Counted from the first letter of the stretch, positions 1-8,112 are shown. The stretch is 45,007 nt of DNA from Bacteroidales bacterium (GCA_017428115.1 JAFRRK010000050.1:1-45007), one strand, 5' to 3'. Notes: generated by a model from the sequence alone, not told the origin. Made by a program: numbers and translations.

Positions 1-16
1 AACATGTCCCAATGTC

Positions 17-109
17 GCGTCTCTTCGAGACGCAGAATAGTAGGGGTTTCATTGACCCCACACTACGTTCCTTGTGTGGGGTTATTGAGATTCAGCCTCT
101 TCGAGGCTG
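17..109. repeat. Cluster of three short hairpins (REP-like)
   Basis: Three perfect inverted repeats follow one another. 17-33 has a 7-bp stem around TTC. 56-81 has an 8-bp stem of CCCCACAC with GTGTGGGG and a 10-nt loop. 93-109 has a 7-bp stem around TTC. The first and third share the core CTC-TTC-GAG, so they look like copies of one unit flanking a different hairpin. I infer an intergenic palindromic element of the kind scattered through many Bacteroidales genomes, or the 3' end of a transcript from the left. The element may continue beyond the window edge. Confidence 0.5.
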
Positions 110-233
110 TAAAAAATCAGTCTTTTATCAAACTAGAGCCAAAAGAAATTATAATATGACATGGAATTACCGTTCGCGTATAGAGGCGGTAGATAATATG
201 TATGAACAGACTTGTGTTGATTATATAATAATA

Positions 234-1112
234 ATGAGGAAGGTGTTTTTTGTTGCCTGTTGGCTGCTTGCGCTGTCGGTATCGGCAGGGGCGCAGGGGT
301 ATGACACGATTTCGCCGGGGTCGAGAATGCCCGGGTATCACTATTCTTGGTGGTACGACACGATGCCAGTGTATTATGACACGGATCGTTTCAATGGGTA
401 TGCCATGAACCGTTTGAGGATGTGGACGCACCAGTATGAAAATTATTATCTTGTTTTGCATTCGGAGTATGTGGAGCATCCGGCGGCTATTACAGGTGTG
501 GGGGTATGGGTGGTGGACGAGACTATGATCCCCGAAGAAGAATGTCACGTCCATTACACTTGGAAGAACAATGATAGTCCGATGCCTGAATATGTGCATG
601 TGTTTCAGTATGACGCTCAGAGGGATACACCGTATTGTTTGGTGGGTTCGATACGTTGGGATACGGCGTCGCCAAAGGTGTTGAAGATACCCCAGGGTGA
701 GGATACTAACCGATGGGGGTTTCACTATTGCTATCTGTATGAGGCACGGACTAGTAATCCTATATTTGTTGACTCGACGTTCTTTTTGGCAGGTTCGTTT
801 AATAACAATATTCAGGATTCAACTTATATGATGGACTATATATATAAGCCTGTTGCTTATGGGTTTGTGCTTTGGAATGTGGGTGGTATGAATATGGGTG
901 GTATACAACATGTTACGCCACAGAGAGTATTATTCCACAATACGGTCTCTAATTTATGGTGGCCGTTGGAAAGAGCGTGTGATGAGTTTGGTGGTTTTCT
1001 GGCGATGATTGATTATGCCCGGGTGGATGTGAGGCCGAATGACTATGAAATGGGGGAGGCGGGACCGTCGGGAGATCTTTCGATGTGGAGAGACCAGACT
1101 ATCTGGGCGTGA
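234..1112 (+). CDS. Secreted surface protein, N-terminal part, cut by an in-frame UGA
   Basis: I chose ATG 234 because it opens directly onto a signal peptide (MRKVFFVACWLLALSVSAGAQ). The upstream in-frame extension to position 12 runs through the hairpin cluster and looks non-coding. The mature part is rich in Trp, Tyr and Asp and matches no domain I recognise. The last residues before the stop (WRDQTIWA) match the middle of a repeat unit that recurs twice downstream. The TGA at 1110-1112 is followed by an open frame in the same phase up to 1922, and the next codons (PYHGYRFMHWNDG) complete the broken repeat. I infer one 562-codon gene with a nonsense codon, so this half would be secreted without its sorting domain. 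A sequencing error is the main alternative. Confidence 0.7.
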   Translation: MRKVFFVACWLLALSVSAGAQGYDTISPGSRMPGYHYSWWYDTMPVYYDTDRFNGYAMNRLRMWTHQYENYYLVLHSEYVEHPAAITGVGVWVVDETMIPEEECHVHYTWKNNDSPMPEYVHVFQYDAQRDTPYCLVGSIRWDTASPKVLKIPQGEDTNRWGFHYCYLYEARTSNPIFVDSTFFLAGSFNNNIQDSTYMMDYIYKPVAYGFVLWNVGGMNMGGIQHVTPQRVLFHNTVSNLWWPLERACDEFGGFLAMIDYARVDVRPNDYEMGEAGPSGDLSMWRDQTIWA

Positions 1113-1133
1113 CCGTATCACGGCTACCGCTTT

Positions 1134-1922
1134 ATGCATTGGAACGACGGCAACAGGGATAACCCTAGGATTGTCCCCTTAACGCATGACACGGCTTTTG
1201 TCGCTTTTTTTGGCGTCGAGGAGAGCTATGTTGTGGATGCTTCGAGCCGCGACGATAGTTTGGGCTATGTGTCAGGTGGCGGATGGTACTATTTGAATGA
1301 CACTGCCATAATAGAGGCTTGCCCTAGGAGGGTGAACGCCCGTTTTATTAGGTGGAATGATGGTAATTGTGATAATCCACGTAGTGTGTTTGTAACGCAG
1401 GATACTGCTTTTTCGGCCTTTTTTGATACTGTGGACATGTTTGATGTGGAGCTGTTGAGCAGCGACGATGATTTGGGCTATGTGACGGGGACTGGACGTT
1501 ATTGCGACAGCGACACGGTAGTGATTAGGGCGTATCCCAGATATTTTTCGGTTGCCCGTTTTGTGCGTTGGTCTGACGGTATTTATTTCAATCCACGAAA
1601 TTTGTGCGTGACGCAGGATACTATTATTACGGCAATTTTTGAAAGGATTACGGATATTGCCGAGGCTGAAAGTGTGTCGGGTTTGTTCTCCCTTCATCCC
1701 AACCCAACAGGTGACGATGTGACGATAGTCTTTGACAGACGATTAGAGGCTCCGGTACGGGTGACGGTGCACGATGCTGTGGGACACGGGGTGACTGATG
1801 TGGTTGTCCCCAAAGGTGAGGAGAAGTTTAAGATTTCGTTGAGGGGGTTGCCGTCGGGGACTTATTTTGTCTCGCTGCACATGCCGGATGGGACTTATAT
1901 GCAGAAGGTGGTGCTGCAATAG
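1134..1922 (+). CDS. Surface protein, C-terminal part: InlB-like repeats plus T9SS type A sorting domain
   Basis: This is the same reading frame as 234-1112. The frame is open from 1113, and ATG 1134 is only the first Met after the stop. It holds repeat units built on the pattern RWNDGNxDNPR, V-T-x-D-T and AFF, like divergent InlB/Listeria-Bacteroides repeats. The first is incomplete because the UGA falls inside it. The last 80 or so residues, starting near LFSLHPNPT and ending GTYMQKVVLQ, are a Por secretion-tail (T9SS type A) domain, which normally directs export and anchoring. On its own this fragment has no signal peptide, so it could not be exported. It is probably the tail of a damaged gene, unless the UGA is read through. 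Confidence 0.7.
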   Translation: MHWNDGNRDNPRIVPLTHDTAFVAFFGVEESYVVDASSRDDSLGYVSGGGWYYLNDTAIIEACPRRVNARFIRWNDGNCDNPRSVFVTQDTAFSAFFDTVDMFDVELLSSDDDLGYVTGTGRYCDSDTVVIRAYPRYFSVARFVRWSDGIYFNPRNLCVTQDTIITAIFERITDIAEAESVSGLFSLHPNPTGDDVTIVFDRRLEAPVRVTVHDAVGHGVTDVVVPKGEEKFKISLRGLPSGTYFVSLHMPDGTYMQKVVLQ

Positions 1923-1923
1923 G

Positions 1924-2418
1924 TTAGTGGATAAGGTCGCCGGCGATGATGATGGCCACGACGATGCCGTAGGCTAGTTTGAGGCCGGTGCCGGTGAGGA
2001 AGCCTACGAAGGCGCCCCATGCGGCGCGGAGGGCTTCGCGGCTTTGTTTGCCACTAAGCAGCTCGCCAACGAGGGCACCTGCAAAGGGCCAGAAGATGAC
2101 TCCGACGAGGCCTGTAGGGCCGAAGGGTAGCCCTACGATGCTGACAATAAGTCCTATGTTGCAGCCCCACACGCCCGCCTTGCTACCGCCATGGCGTTTG
2201 GTGCTGAGGGAGGGAACCACATAGTCGAGTACGGTGATGATGACGGCTATTGCAGCTGTGACGATGAGGAATGTGGTGTTGTGTTGGGCAGCGGTGGTGA
2301 AGTTGAGCAGCAGCAGGGCGAGCCAGCTGAAGGGAGGTCCTGGGAGTCCGGGAATGATGGAGCCGGCGATGCCAATAAGGGTGCAGAGGATGGCTAGGAT
2401 GATGAGGGTGGTGTTCAT
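1924..2418 (-). CDS. DUF456 family membrane protein
   Basis: A 164-residue, very hydrophobic protein. The first segment ends in a glycine/proline motif (GIAGSIIPGLPGPP), a hallmark of DUF456. Further membrane spans lie near residues 50-70, 85-115 and 135-160. The central SKAGVWGCNIG and the glycine-rich hairpin FGPTGLVGVIFWPFAGA also fit the family, whose function is unknown. Its ATG overlaps the stop of the GNAT-HD gene by 4 bp (ATGA at 2415-2418), so the two are translationally coupled. The gene ends 1 bp from the convergent surface-protein gene, leaving no room for an independent terminator between them. Confidence 0.85.
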   Translation of the reverse strand: MNTTLIILAILCTLIGIAGSIIPGLPGPPFSWLALLLLNFTTAAQHNTTFLIVTAAIAVIITVLDYVVPSLSTKRHGGSKAGVWGCNIGLIVSIVGLPFGPTGLVGVIFWPFAGALVGELLSGKQSREALRAAWGAFVGFLTGTGLKLAYGIVVAIIIAGDLIH

Positions 2419-3527
2419 GATAGGTATTGGTTTAAGAGTTGGTAGATGATATTGTTGGTTAGCTGTTTGTCGGCAAGTAGTGTCTGGAGTTTGTCGAGTT
2501 GGGCGTGGTTGCGCGATTGGGGAATGTAGAGTTTGATGTATCCATCGGGGCCGTATTTTTCGTTAAGGTGTTGGCTGACACGGTCCCAGTGTTCGGCTTT
2601 GTTGTAATGAGGGTAGTGGGCTAAGCTGTATTGTACTGAGCGTTGTATGATGGTGAGGGGTTGGATGTCGCGGTCGGCCTCGGCTACTATCTTGCCATAA
2701 AGGCTGCGGGGTTCGCTGTGGGCGGAGGCGCGGTGGTCTTCGGCGGCTTGAGCCATGATGGCTATGTCGATGGGGTCGAACCATGTGGGCATCTGAGTGT
2801 CGAGACGGATGATGCGGGCTGAGGCGGTGTGGTGGTTTTCGCGACCTTCGACCATGCCGGTGTCGTGGTAGGCGGCGATGGTGTATATCATGTTCTTGTT
2901 GAGTTGTGGGTAGTATTGCGACAGCTCGAGGCTTTGTGCCATGACGCGCTGCACGTGCTGGAGGTTGTGGGCATCGTCGAACTGGCTGTAGCGGGGCAGT
3001 ATTTGGCTTTCGATATAGTTTTTTAGGTCCGGATTTATCATGGGGTACATCATTTTTTGGTAGGCTTTGCGGGGTGTGCCGTCGGTCATGTAGACTGTGC
3101 CGCAGTGGGTGTAGCCCATTTGTTGTATGATGTGGAGCATGATGTGGTTGTCGGTGTGGGTGTCGACGCGGATAGAGGAGCTTTGTGTTTCGCACCAGTT
3201 GAATACTTGTCGGCCTATGCCGTGTGCGTCAGGGGCACAGGCTAGGCGGTGGATGGTGCGGTAGGGGGTGGTGTCGTCGAGCCAGAGGCCTTTTTCGATG
3301 AGTGTGTAGGTGGGTTCGGGACGGTCTAGGAGTGTGAAGCAGCCCATGGCTCGGCCTTGCTCTTCGACTATGTAGTGTATGTGGTGGGCTATGTCGTCGA
3401 GAATGGTGTTGGAGGTGGGATAGCCATTCCATTGGGTGTTGTTGCCATGGGAGCGCATGATTTGCCGGGAATGGTCGATCATGGCCATGATTTGTGGAAG
3501 GTCGTGGGGGGTAGAATTGCGTATCAT
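2415..3527 (-). CDS. Fusion of GNAT N-acetyltransferase and HD-domain hydrolase
   Basis: 370 residues in two parts. Residues 1-155 read as a GNAT acetyltransferase: a typical start (IRNSTPHDLPQIMAMI), a central strand with IHRLACAPDAHGIG in the acetyl-CoA loop position, and an end in HIIQQMGYTHCGTVY. Residues 165-330 carry an HD metal-dependent phosphohydrolase signature: H187 and H191 in AHNLQHVQRV, the H221-D222 pair in AAYHDTGM, then EDH at 263-265 and D287. Both domain families are well known. The substrates are not predictable here. The fusion suggests a housekeeping or signalling enzyme acting on a small acylated or phosphorylated molecule, but that is speculation. First gene of a two-gene unit with DUF456. 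Confidence 0.8.
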   Translation of the reverse strand: MIRNSTPHDLPQIMAMIDHSRQIMRSHGNNTQWNGYPTSNTILDDIAHHIHYIVEEQGRAMGCFTLLDRPEPTYTLIEKGLWLDDTTPYRTIHRLACAPDAHGIGRQVFNWCETQSSSIRVDTHTDNHIMLHIIQQMGYTHCGTVYMTDGTPRKAYQKMMYPMINPDLKNYIESQILPRYSQFDDAHNLQHVQRVMAQSLELSQYYPQLNKNMIYTIAAYHDTGMVEGRENHHTASARIIRLDTQMPTWFDPIDIAIMAQAAEDHRASAHSEPRSLYGKIVAEADRDIQPLTIIQRSVQYSLAHYPHYNKAEHWDRVSQHLNEKYGPDGYIKLYIPQSRNHAQLDKLQTLLADKQLTNNIIYQLLNQYLS

Positions 3528-3803
3528 TTTGAATTGAGAGCTCTTTTGGGATTGAGATTTGTGAATGGAGAATTGAGAATTAGGTCGGGAGCCACATTCA
3601 TTCTTCTTAGTTTTTTTTACTTCGTTTTCTTTATTAGGTATTAACGTAGGAGAGGTGGATATATTGTGTGTGTGTGTTCTTCGTTTTAGTGTAAAAAAGA
3701 TTGTTTTTTTCTTTATGGGTGTGTAGGTTTTTAGGGATTGGATACGTTTTTTTTGTAAACGAGGAACGATTCCTCAGTATTAACCTTAATATATACCGAT
3801 TCT

Positions 3804-4703
3804 ATGAAAAAAACTTTTAGATTGATGGTGGCGTTGTTTGCCACAATGACTTTGGCCGGACTTACAGGCTGTGAGAAAGAACCTGCTCCCGATGTGCCTG
3901 ACACTCCTCGCTCTGAGACGGTGAATTTGACGGGTACTTCATGGGTTGGTGTCTTTAATGACACGTATCAGAATTATGCTGCTGTGTTGCGGTGGAGTCT
4001 CGACTTTGTTAGCGAGACGGAGGGTGAGCTTTTTTTTGAATTGACAGTAGCCGGCCAGCAGCAGGGGTCATACAATGTGCCTTTTGAATGGACTTTTGAT
4101 GGGGTGAGCGGTGTGATGAATGCTGGTGAGATGGGTGCCACGGAGTTTAAGTATGACTCGGTGACCAACACGATTACGATGAACTTGATGGTAGAAGTAG
4201 AACAGGATGGGGCAGCCATGGGTGGAATGACTACGTTCTATCCACGAGGCTCGGAACCTGATGAGCCTGATGTTCCCGACATGGGCGACAGTACGCGTGT
4301 GACACCTGGTGAGATTACAGACCAGTTCCCTGCCAATACCCGTTGGCATGCCAGCCAGGAGACTGTGTACCCCACGGTTGAGTTGGGCGACCTGCCGATG
4401 ACGCTTGTGTATGAGCTTACTTTCCGCAATAACCACACAGGATTTATTACGGTGACAGCTACTGTGCTGGGACAGGCTTCCGAGCCTCAGAGGGTGTGGT
4501 ATAACTGGGAGTTTGACAATACGACCAATATGGGGAATTTTATTGTGCAGGAGGCTCCGCTGCCATTCACCTACAACCCTGTCGACAATACGATAACGTC
4601 GGATTTCAGTTTCGATGTGCAGGGCTCTGGTCAGCAGGTGGGAGGCACATTGACCTTCACCCAGGTGACAAAGAGTGGCAAGTATAAGATTAGATTGGGT
4701 TAA
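3804..4703 (+). CDS. Outer-membrane lipoprotein with a duplicated domain
   Basis: A 299-residue protein with a lipoprotein signal peptide (lipobox LTGC, lipidated Cys 23) followed by an acidic/proline linker. Two similar halves follow, about residues 44-145 and 178-290. Each opens with a T-x-W segment and carries a beta-rich stretch with YNVPFEWTFD or VWYNWEFD. Each then has an FxYDxVxNTIT or FTYNPVDNTIT motif and closes with GG-x-x-TF. The halves look like a tandem duplication of a lipocalin-like beta domain, common in Bacteroidales lipoproteins of unknown role. The 5' leader contains a perfect hairpin at 3761-3775 (GAGGAA-CGA-TTCCTC). A weak promoter candidate, TTG-N20-TAGGTTTT, lies at 3701-3731. 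The gene stands alone and ends at a clear terminator. Confidence 0.8.
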   Translation: MKKTFRLMVALFATMTLAGLTGCEKEPAPDVPDTPRSETVNLTGTSWVGVFNDTYQNYAAVLRWSLDFVSETEGELFFELTVAGQQQGSYNVPFEWTFDGVSGVMNAGEMGATEFKYDSVTNTITMNLMVEVEQDGAAMGGMTTFYPRGSEPDEPDVPDMGDSTRVTPGEITDQFPANTRWHASQETVYPTVELGDLPMTLVYELTFRNNHTGFITVTATVLGQASEPQRVWYNWEFDNTTNMGNFIVQEAPLPFTYNPVDNTITSDFSFDVQGSGQQVGGTLTFTQVTKSGKYKIRLG

Positions 4704-4755
4704 TCTTTGTCAAGGCTCCGTATTTACAGTTCTTGTATTGTACGCGGGCTTAGTG

Positions 4756-4799
4756 GCGATGGCTGTCGTTGGGAGATGGGAGCCATCGCTCTTTTTTTG
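4756..4799 (+). terminator. Intrinsic terminator of the lipoprotein gene
   Basis: A perfect 9-bp stem, GCGATGGCT with AGCCATCGC (4756-4764 and 4781-4789), with a 16-nt loop, is followed by TCTTTTTTTG. It lies 52 bp after the lipoprotein stop codon and 14 bp before the end of convergent prfB. Confidence 0.8.
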
Positions 4800-4813
4800 T
4801 TGTTTGTGGCGGC

Positions 4814-5923
4814 CTATTCGCTACCGAACTGCATGAGATAGGCTTTGATGAAGTTGTCTATCTTGCCATCCATTACGCCCGTGACATCGGCGGTTTGGTA
4901 GTTGGTGCGGTGGTCTTTGACGCGACGGTCGTCGAAGACGTAGCTGCGTATCTGGCTGCCCCACTCTATCTTTTTTTGACTGGCTTTGATTTTGGCCTGT
5001 TCTTCCATGCGGTGCTGCATTTCGCGCTCGTAGAGCTGTGAGCGGAGCAGTCGCATGGCGTTTTCTTTGTTTTTGGGCTGGTCGCGTGTCTCGGTGTTTT
5101 CGATTAGTATCTCCTCTTCGGCTCCGGTGTAGGGGTCTTTGTATTGGTAGCGGAGGCGCACGCCGCTTTCGACTTTGTTGACGTTCTGCCCGCCGGCACC
5201 GCCACTGCGGAAGGTGTCCCACGAGAGGCGCGACATGTCGACAACGACCTCTATGGTGTCGTCGACGAGGGGTGTGACGCTAACGGAGGCGAAGGAGGTC
5301 ATGCGTTTGCCTTGAGCGTTGAATGGACTTACGCGTACTAGGCGGTGGACACCGGTTTCGCTTTTGAGGTAGCCGAAGGCGTAGTCGCCCTCGATTTGCA
5401 TGGTGACGCTCTTGATGCCGGCGCCTTCGCCATCGAGGCTGTTGGAGATGGCCACACGGTAGTGGTGGGTCTCGGCATAGCGTATATACATGCGCATGAG
5501 CATCTCTGCCCAGTCTTGAGCTTCTACACCGCCGGCACCAGCATTGATGGAAAGGACGGCGTCGAAATGGTCGCTCTCGCCTTGAAGCATGTTCTTCAGC
5601 TCAAGGGCTTCGACGAGGGGTTGGGTGATGTTGATTTGCTCTATGACTTCTTCTTCTGTGGCTTCGCCACTATCGTAGAATTCGCCTAGCACCTGAAGGT
5701 CGCCACAGCTGTTTTCCACTTCGTTGTAGGCATTGACCCATGCTTTTTTAGTTTGTATGGCTTTCATCACTTTTTGTGCTTCTTTTGGATCGTTCCAAAA
5801 GTCGGGAGCTTCGGTGCTGCGCTCTTGTTCGTTGATTTGCGACTTGAGTGAGTCGATATTGAGGTAGTGGTGGAGTGCCTCTTTGCGGGCTATGAGGTCT
5901 TTGATGGTTTCGGAGGTGGTCAT
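4814..5923 (-). CDS. prfB: Peptide chain release factor 2
   Basis: 369 residues, full length for RF2. It recognises UGA and UAA stops in the ribosome and triggers peptide release. The stop-codon-reading SPF tripeptide is at 199-201 (RLVRVSPFNAQG) and the catalytic GGQ at 244-246 (RSGGAGGQNVNK). In many bacteria prfB is autoregulated by a +1 frameshift at an in-frame UGA near codon 25. Here the corresponding codons (HHYLNID, residues 18-24) run straight through as TAC CTC AAT ATC GAC with no stop, so the whole protein is read from one frame. The gene follows the ZIP transporter gene by 50 bp on the same strand and probably shares its transcript. Confidence 0.95.
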   Translation of the reverse strand: MTTSETIKDLIARKEALHHYLNIDSLKSQINEQERSTEAPDFWNDPKEAQKVMKAIQTKKAWVNAYNEVENSCGDLQVLGEFYDSGEATEEEVIEQINITQPLVEALELKNMLQGESDHFDAVLSINAGAGGVEAQDWAEMLMRMYIRYAETHHYRVAISNSLDGEGAGIKSVTMQIEGDYAFGYLKSETGVHRLVRVSPFNAQGKRMTSFASVSVTPLVDDTIEVVVDMSRLSWDTFRSGGAGGQNVNKVESGVRLRYQYKDPYTGAEEEILIENTETRDQPKNKENAMRLLRSQLYEREMQHRMEEQAKIKASQKKIEWGSQIRSYVFDDRRVKDHRTNYQTADVTGVMDGKIDNFIKAYLMQFGSE

Positions 5924-5973
5924 TTTGAAGTAAGAATTAAGAACAATGAATTATGTAGTTTTTCTTGCTTTAT

Positions 5974-6804
5974 CTAGAAGATTGGATATATTTCGGGGCA
6001 GCCGGGGGTAAAGTAGGCGGCCAAGAAGGCTACCAGGATGAGTGCGAATTTGCCCCATGTGAAGTAGTTGTGGTCATGGTCGAAGAGTATGCTTACTGAG
6101 ACATGCAGGAGTATGCCCACCACTATGCCCATGAGGAGGCTTTGCAGCACCTCGTTGTCGGGCATGAGATAGAGGTTGCATAGTGAGCCAAGGGGTGTCA
6201 TCACGGCGAAGATGGTGAGCAGCAGGAGACTGCGCCAGAATCCGTAGCCGTTGTGCATGAATAGTCCCACAAGTACTAGGGCGATGGGGATGTTGTGGAG
6301 CACAATGCCGTAGAGAAGTCCCTGATGTATGTCGCCGTCAAGGTCTACCATGGGCATGCCTTCGAGGAAGGCGTGGATGCTAAGGCCAATGAGGAGGCCT
6401 GTGACAGGATGGACTGTGCTATTGTGGCAATGGCCGGGGTGTTGGTGATGCTTGTGATGATGCTGTTCTGCCTCTTTTTCCTCTTCGCAGCAGGGGCAGT
6501 GGTTGTGGCCGTGTTCGGCTCCTTTGGTTAGCTGTTCGAGCAGTAGTTGGATAAGGAAACCCAGCATGACGGCTGCTGCAATTTTGAAATGAATGCCTGG
6601 AGTGACGAAACGGTGGGGGTCGTCGCTGAGAAACATGTGTGGCACTAGATTGATAAAGCAGGAGGCAAACAAAAACGCACCACCGAAAATGGTGATGTAG
6701 TTCATGATTGTAGGACTGACATGTTTCTTCCCTGGTACAAGGGCGGCCCAAATAATAATGCCCACAACGATGAGGGCGTAGGCTAGAATGATGGATGTTG
6801 ACAT
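5974..6804 (-). CDS. ZIP family divalent metal transporter
   Basis: About 276 residues from ATG 6804. Eight hydrophobic segments are visible. A long histidine/cysteine-rich cytoplasmic loop sits between spans 3 and 4 (HGHNHCPCCEEE, then HHHKHHQHPGHCH). Span 4 has GLSIHAFLEGMP and span 5 has LHNIPIALVL, the positions of the metal-binding His/Glu residues in ZIP proteins. It probably imports zinc or a similar ion across the inner membrane. An upstream in-frame start at 6852 would lie inside the SRP RNA gene and would prefix 16 residues of RNA sequence, so I reject it. Its ATG is only 8 bp after the U-tract of that RNA. prfB follows downstream. Confidence 0.88.
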   Translation of the reverse strand: MSTSIILAYALIVVGIIIWAALVPGKKHVSPTIMNYITIFGGAFLFASCFINLVPHMFLSDDPHRFVTPGIHFKIAAAVMLGFLIQLLLEQLTKGAEHGHNHCPCCEEEKEAEQHHHKHHQHPGHCHNSTVHPVTGLLIGLSIHAFLEGMPMVDLDGDIHQGLLYGIVLHNIPIALVLVGLFMHNGYGFWRSLLLLTIFAVMTPLGSLCNLYLMPDNEVLQSLLMGIVVGILLHVSVSILFDHDHNYFTWGKFALILVAFLAAYFTPGCPEIYPIF

Positions 6805-6812
6805 AGGCAAAT

Positions 6813-6914
6813 AAAAAAGGGTAAGCTGTTTATATCGCACCGCTACAACCAAACACCCTTGCTGTATTCCTACCCTGGGGGATTCAATGGGAGCTGGTCG
6901 TATAAGACTTACCC
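6813..6914 (-). ncRNA. ffs: Signal recognition particle RNA, small bacterial type (4.5S-like)
   Basis: About 96 nt plus a U-tract. The conserved domain IV reads CCCCCAGGGUAGGAAUACAG followed by CAAGGGU. This gives a GGAA tetraloop closed by GUA/UAC, with the CAGG and AGCAAGGG sides of the symmetric loop bound by Ffh. The 5' end GGGUAAG (6914-6908) pairs exactly with the 3' CUUACCC (6825-6819), which is followed by TTTTTTATTT. That gives a closed rod structure with its own terminator. SRP RNA pairs with Ffh and FtsY to target membrane proteins to the translocon. A well-formed promoter lies just upstream. Confidence 0.92.
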
Positions 6915-6919
6915 ATTTG

Positions 6920-6950
6920 CAAAAGTACTACTTTTTTTGAAATTAACAAG
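6920..6950 (-). promoter_or_regulatory. Promoter of the SRP RNA gene
   Basis: CTTG (6950-6947), a 19-nt spacer and TACTTTTG (6927-6920) match the Bacteroidetes consensus TTTG-N19-TAnnTTTG. The RNA 5' end predicted from base pairing (6914) lies 6 nt after the box, which calibrates start sites for the other promoters listed here. Confidence 0.8.
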
Positions 6951-7095
6951 AAAAAAAAAGTAGTTGTTAAGATTGTTGTTGATAATGTGTGCGTTATGAT
7001 TGTTGGGTGGGTTTAAGTTTGTGTGGTAGATGGGCTGTAAAAGAAGGGTGTTTTTTGAAAAACGGGTAGCCTATTGTGTGGGGGATTGGGGAGGG

Positions 7096-8109
7096 TTAGT
7101 GAATGTTTCTGTCGTTCAGGGCTTTATGGAATTTACGGGCGTTGGCTATATGCTCTTGCGGGGTGGAGGCAAAGTTGTGCCGGCCGCTGAAGTCTTCTTT
7201 GGCACAGAAGTATAGGTAGTGGGTGGGCTTGTTTTGGAGCACGGCATCGACTGAGCTAGCGGAAGGGATGCAGATGGGTCCGGGGGGAAGGCCAGGGTTG
7301 AGGTAGGTGTTGTAGGGGCTGTCGGTCTTGAGCATGTCGCCCTTGATGCGGCGGATGGAGAAGTCGCCTACTGCATATTTGACGGTAGGGTCAGCCTGTA
7401 GTGGCATGCCGATGCGGTAGCGGTTGAGGTAGACGGAGGCTATGTCGGGTTTTTCTTCATTGCAGTTGGTTTCTTCTTCAACGATGGAGGCGAGGGTGAG
7501 AACTTGCTGTCGGGAGAGTCCAAGGTCTGTGAGTCGGTTGTCGCGACTGGCCCAGAATTGTTCGCTTTCAGAATGCATGCGTTGCACCAGGGCAGTGGGT
7601 GAGACGGTCCAATAAAACTCGTAGGTGTTCTGTGGAAACAGTCCTATGATGGTTTGTGGTGTGAGAGCGTATTGTGCGCAAAAAGTTGAGTCGGTGAGCA
7701 GAAGGAGCAGGCTGTCGGCATCTAGTTGGAGTTTGGAGCCTAGGAATTGGCATAGGTGGTCGAGGGTGCGGTGCCGGTTGATAGTGATGCGGACGGGGTC
7801 TTGGTTGCCCGAATAGATTTTTTGTACAAGCGATAGGGTTCTCATCTTGGGAGTGATGAGGTAGCTGCCAGCCTTGATGTGGTGGGGAAGTCCTCGAAGA
7901 TGTGCCAGGGTGTTGAAGATGGCATGAGAGGAGAGGCAATGGTGGGAGTCGAGGGTGTCGCAGAGGGCTTGGTAGTTTGTGTTGTTGGGTAGGTAGATGC
8001 GTGTGGCATTTGTGACGGGTACTCGATGGTTGGCAAGGTGAAATGCGAATCCGAGGGCGATGCCGACAAGAAGGCAGATGACAAGAATAATGGTGGTGGG
8101 TCGTTTCAT
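7096..8109 (-). CDS. mltG: Endolytic murein transglycosylase MltG (YceG-like)
   Basis: 337 residues, one N-terminal membrane anchor (residues 5-24), then a periplasmic YceG domain. The catalytic region TLASIVEEETN carries the expected glutamate near E211. It is followed by the conserved VYLNRYRIGMPLQADPTVKY and SPYNTYLNPGLPPGPI segments. MltG cuts nascent glycan strands and sets their length at the inner membrane. Last gene of the operon that starts at 13668. Its start is 3 bp after the stop of the short GNAT gene. About 145 bp without a recognisable terminator separate it from the SRP RNA promoter. Confidence 0.93.
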   Translation of the reverse strand: MKRPTTIILVICLLVGIALGFAFHLANHRVPVTNATRIYLPNNTNYQALCDTLDSHHCLSSHAIFNTLAHLRGLPHHIKAGSYLITPKMRTLSLVQKIYSGNQDPVRITINRHRTLDHLCQFLGSKLQLDADSLLLLLTDSTFCAQYALTPQTIIGLFPQNTYEFYWTVSPTALVQRMHSESEQFWASRDNRLTDLGLSRQQVLTLASIVEEETNCNEEKPDIASVYLNRYRIGMPLQADPTVKYAVGDFSIRRIKGDMLKTDSPYNTYLNPGLPPGPICIPSASSVDAVLQNKPTHYLYFCAKEDFSGRHNFASTPQEHIANARKFHKALNDRNIH

Positions 8110-8112
8110 GGT

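Noticed and set aside
1110-1112. UGA as selenocysteine or a reassigned codon
   Set aside because: UGA ends several overlapping genes in this window, prfB is present, and no hairpin fitting a selenocysteine signal follows.
6804-6852. Longer ZIP start at 6852
   Set aside because: Lies inside the SRP RNA and its terminator. The short start fits the protein.
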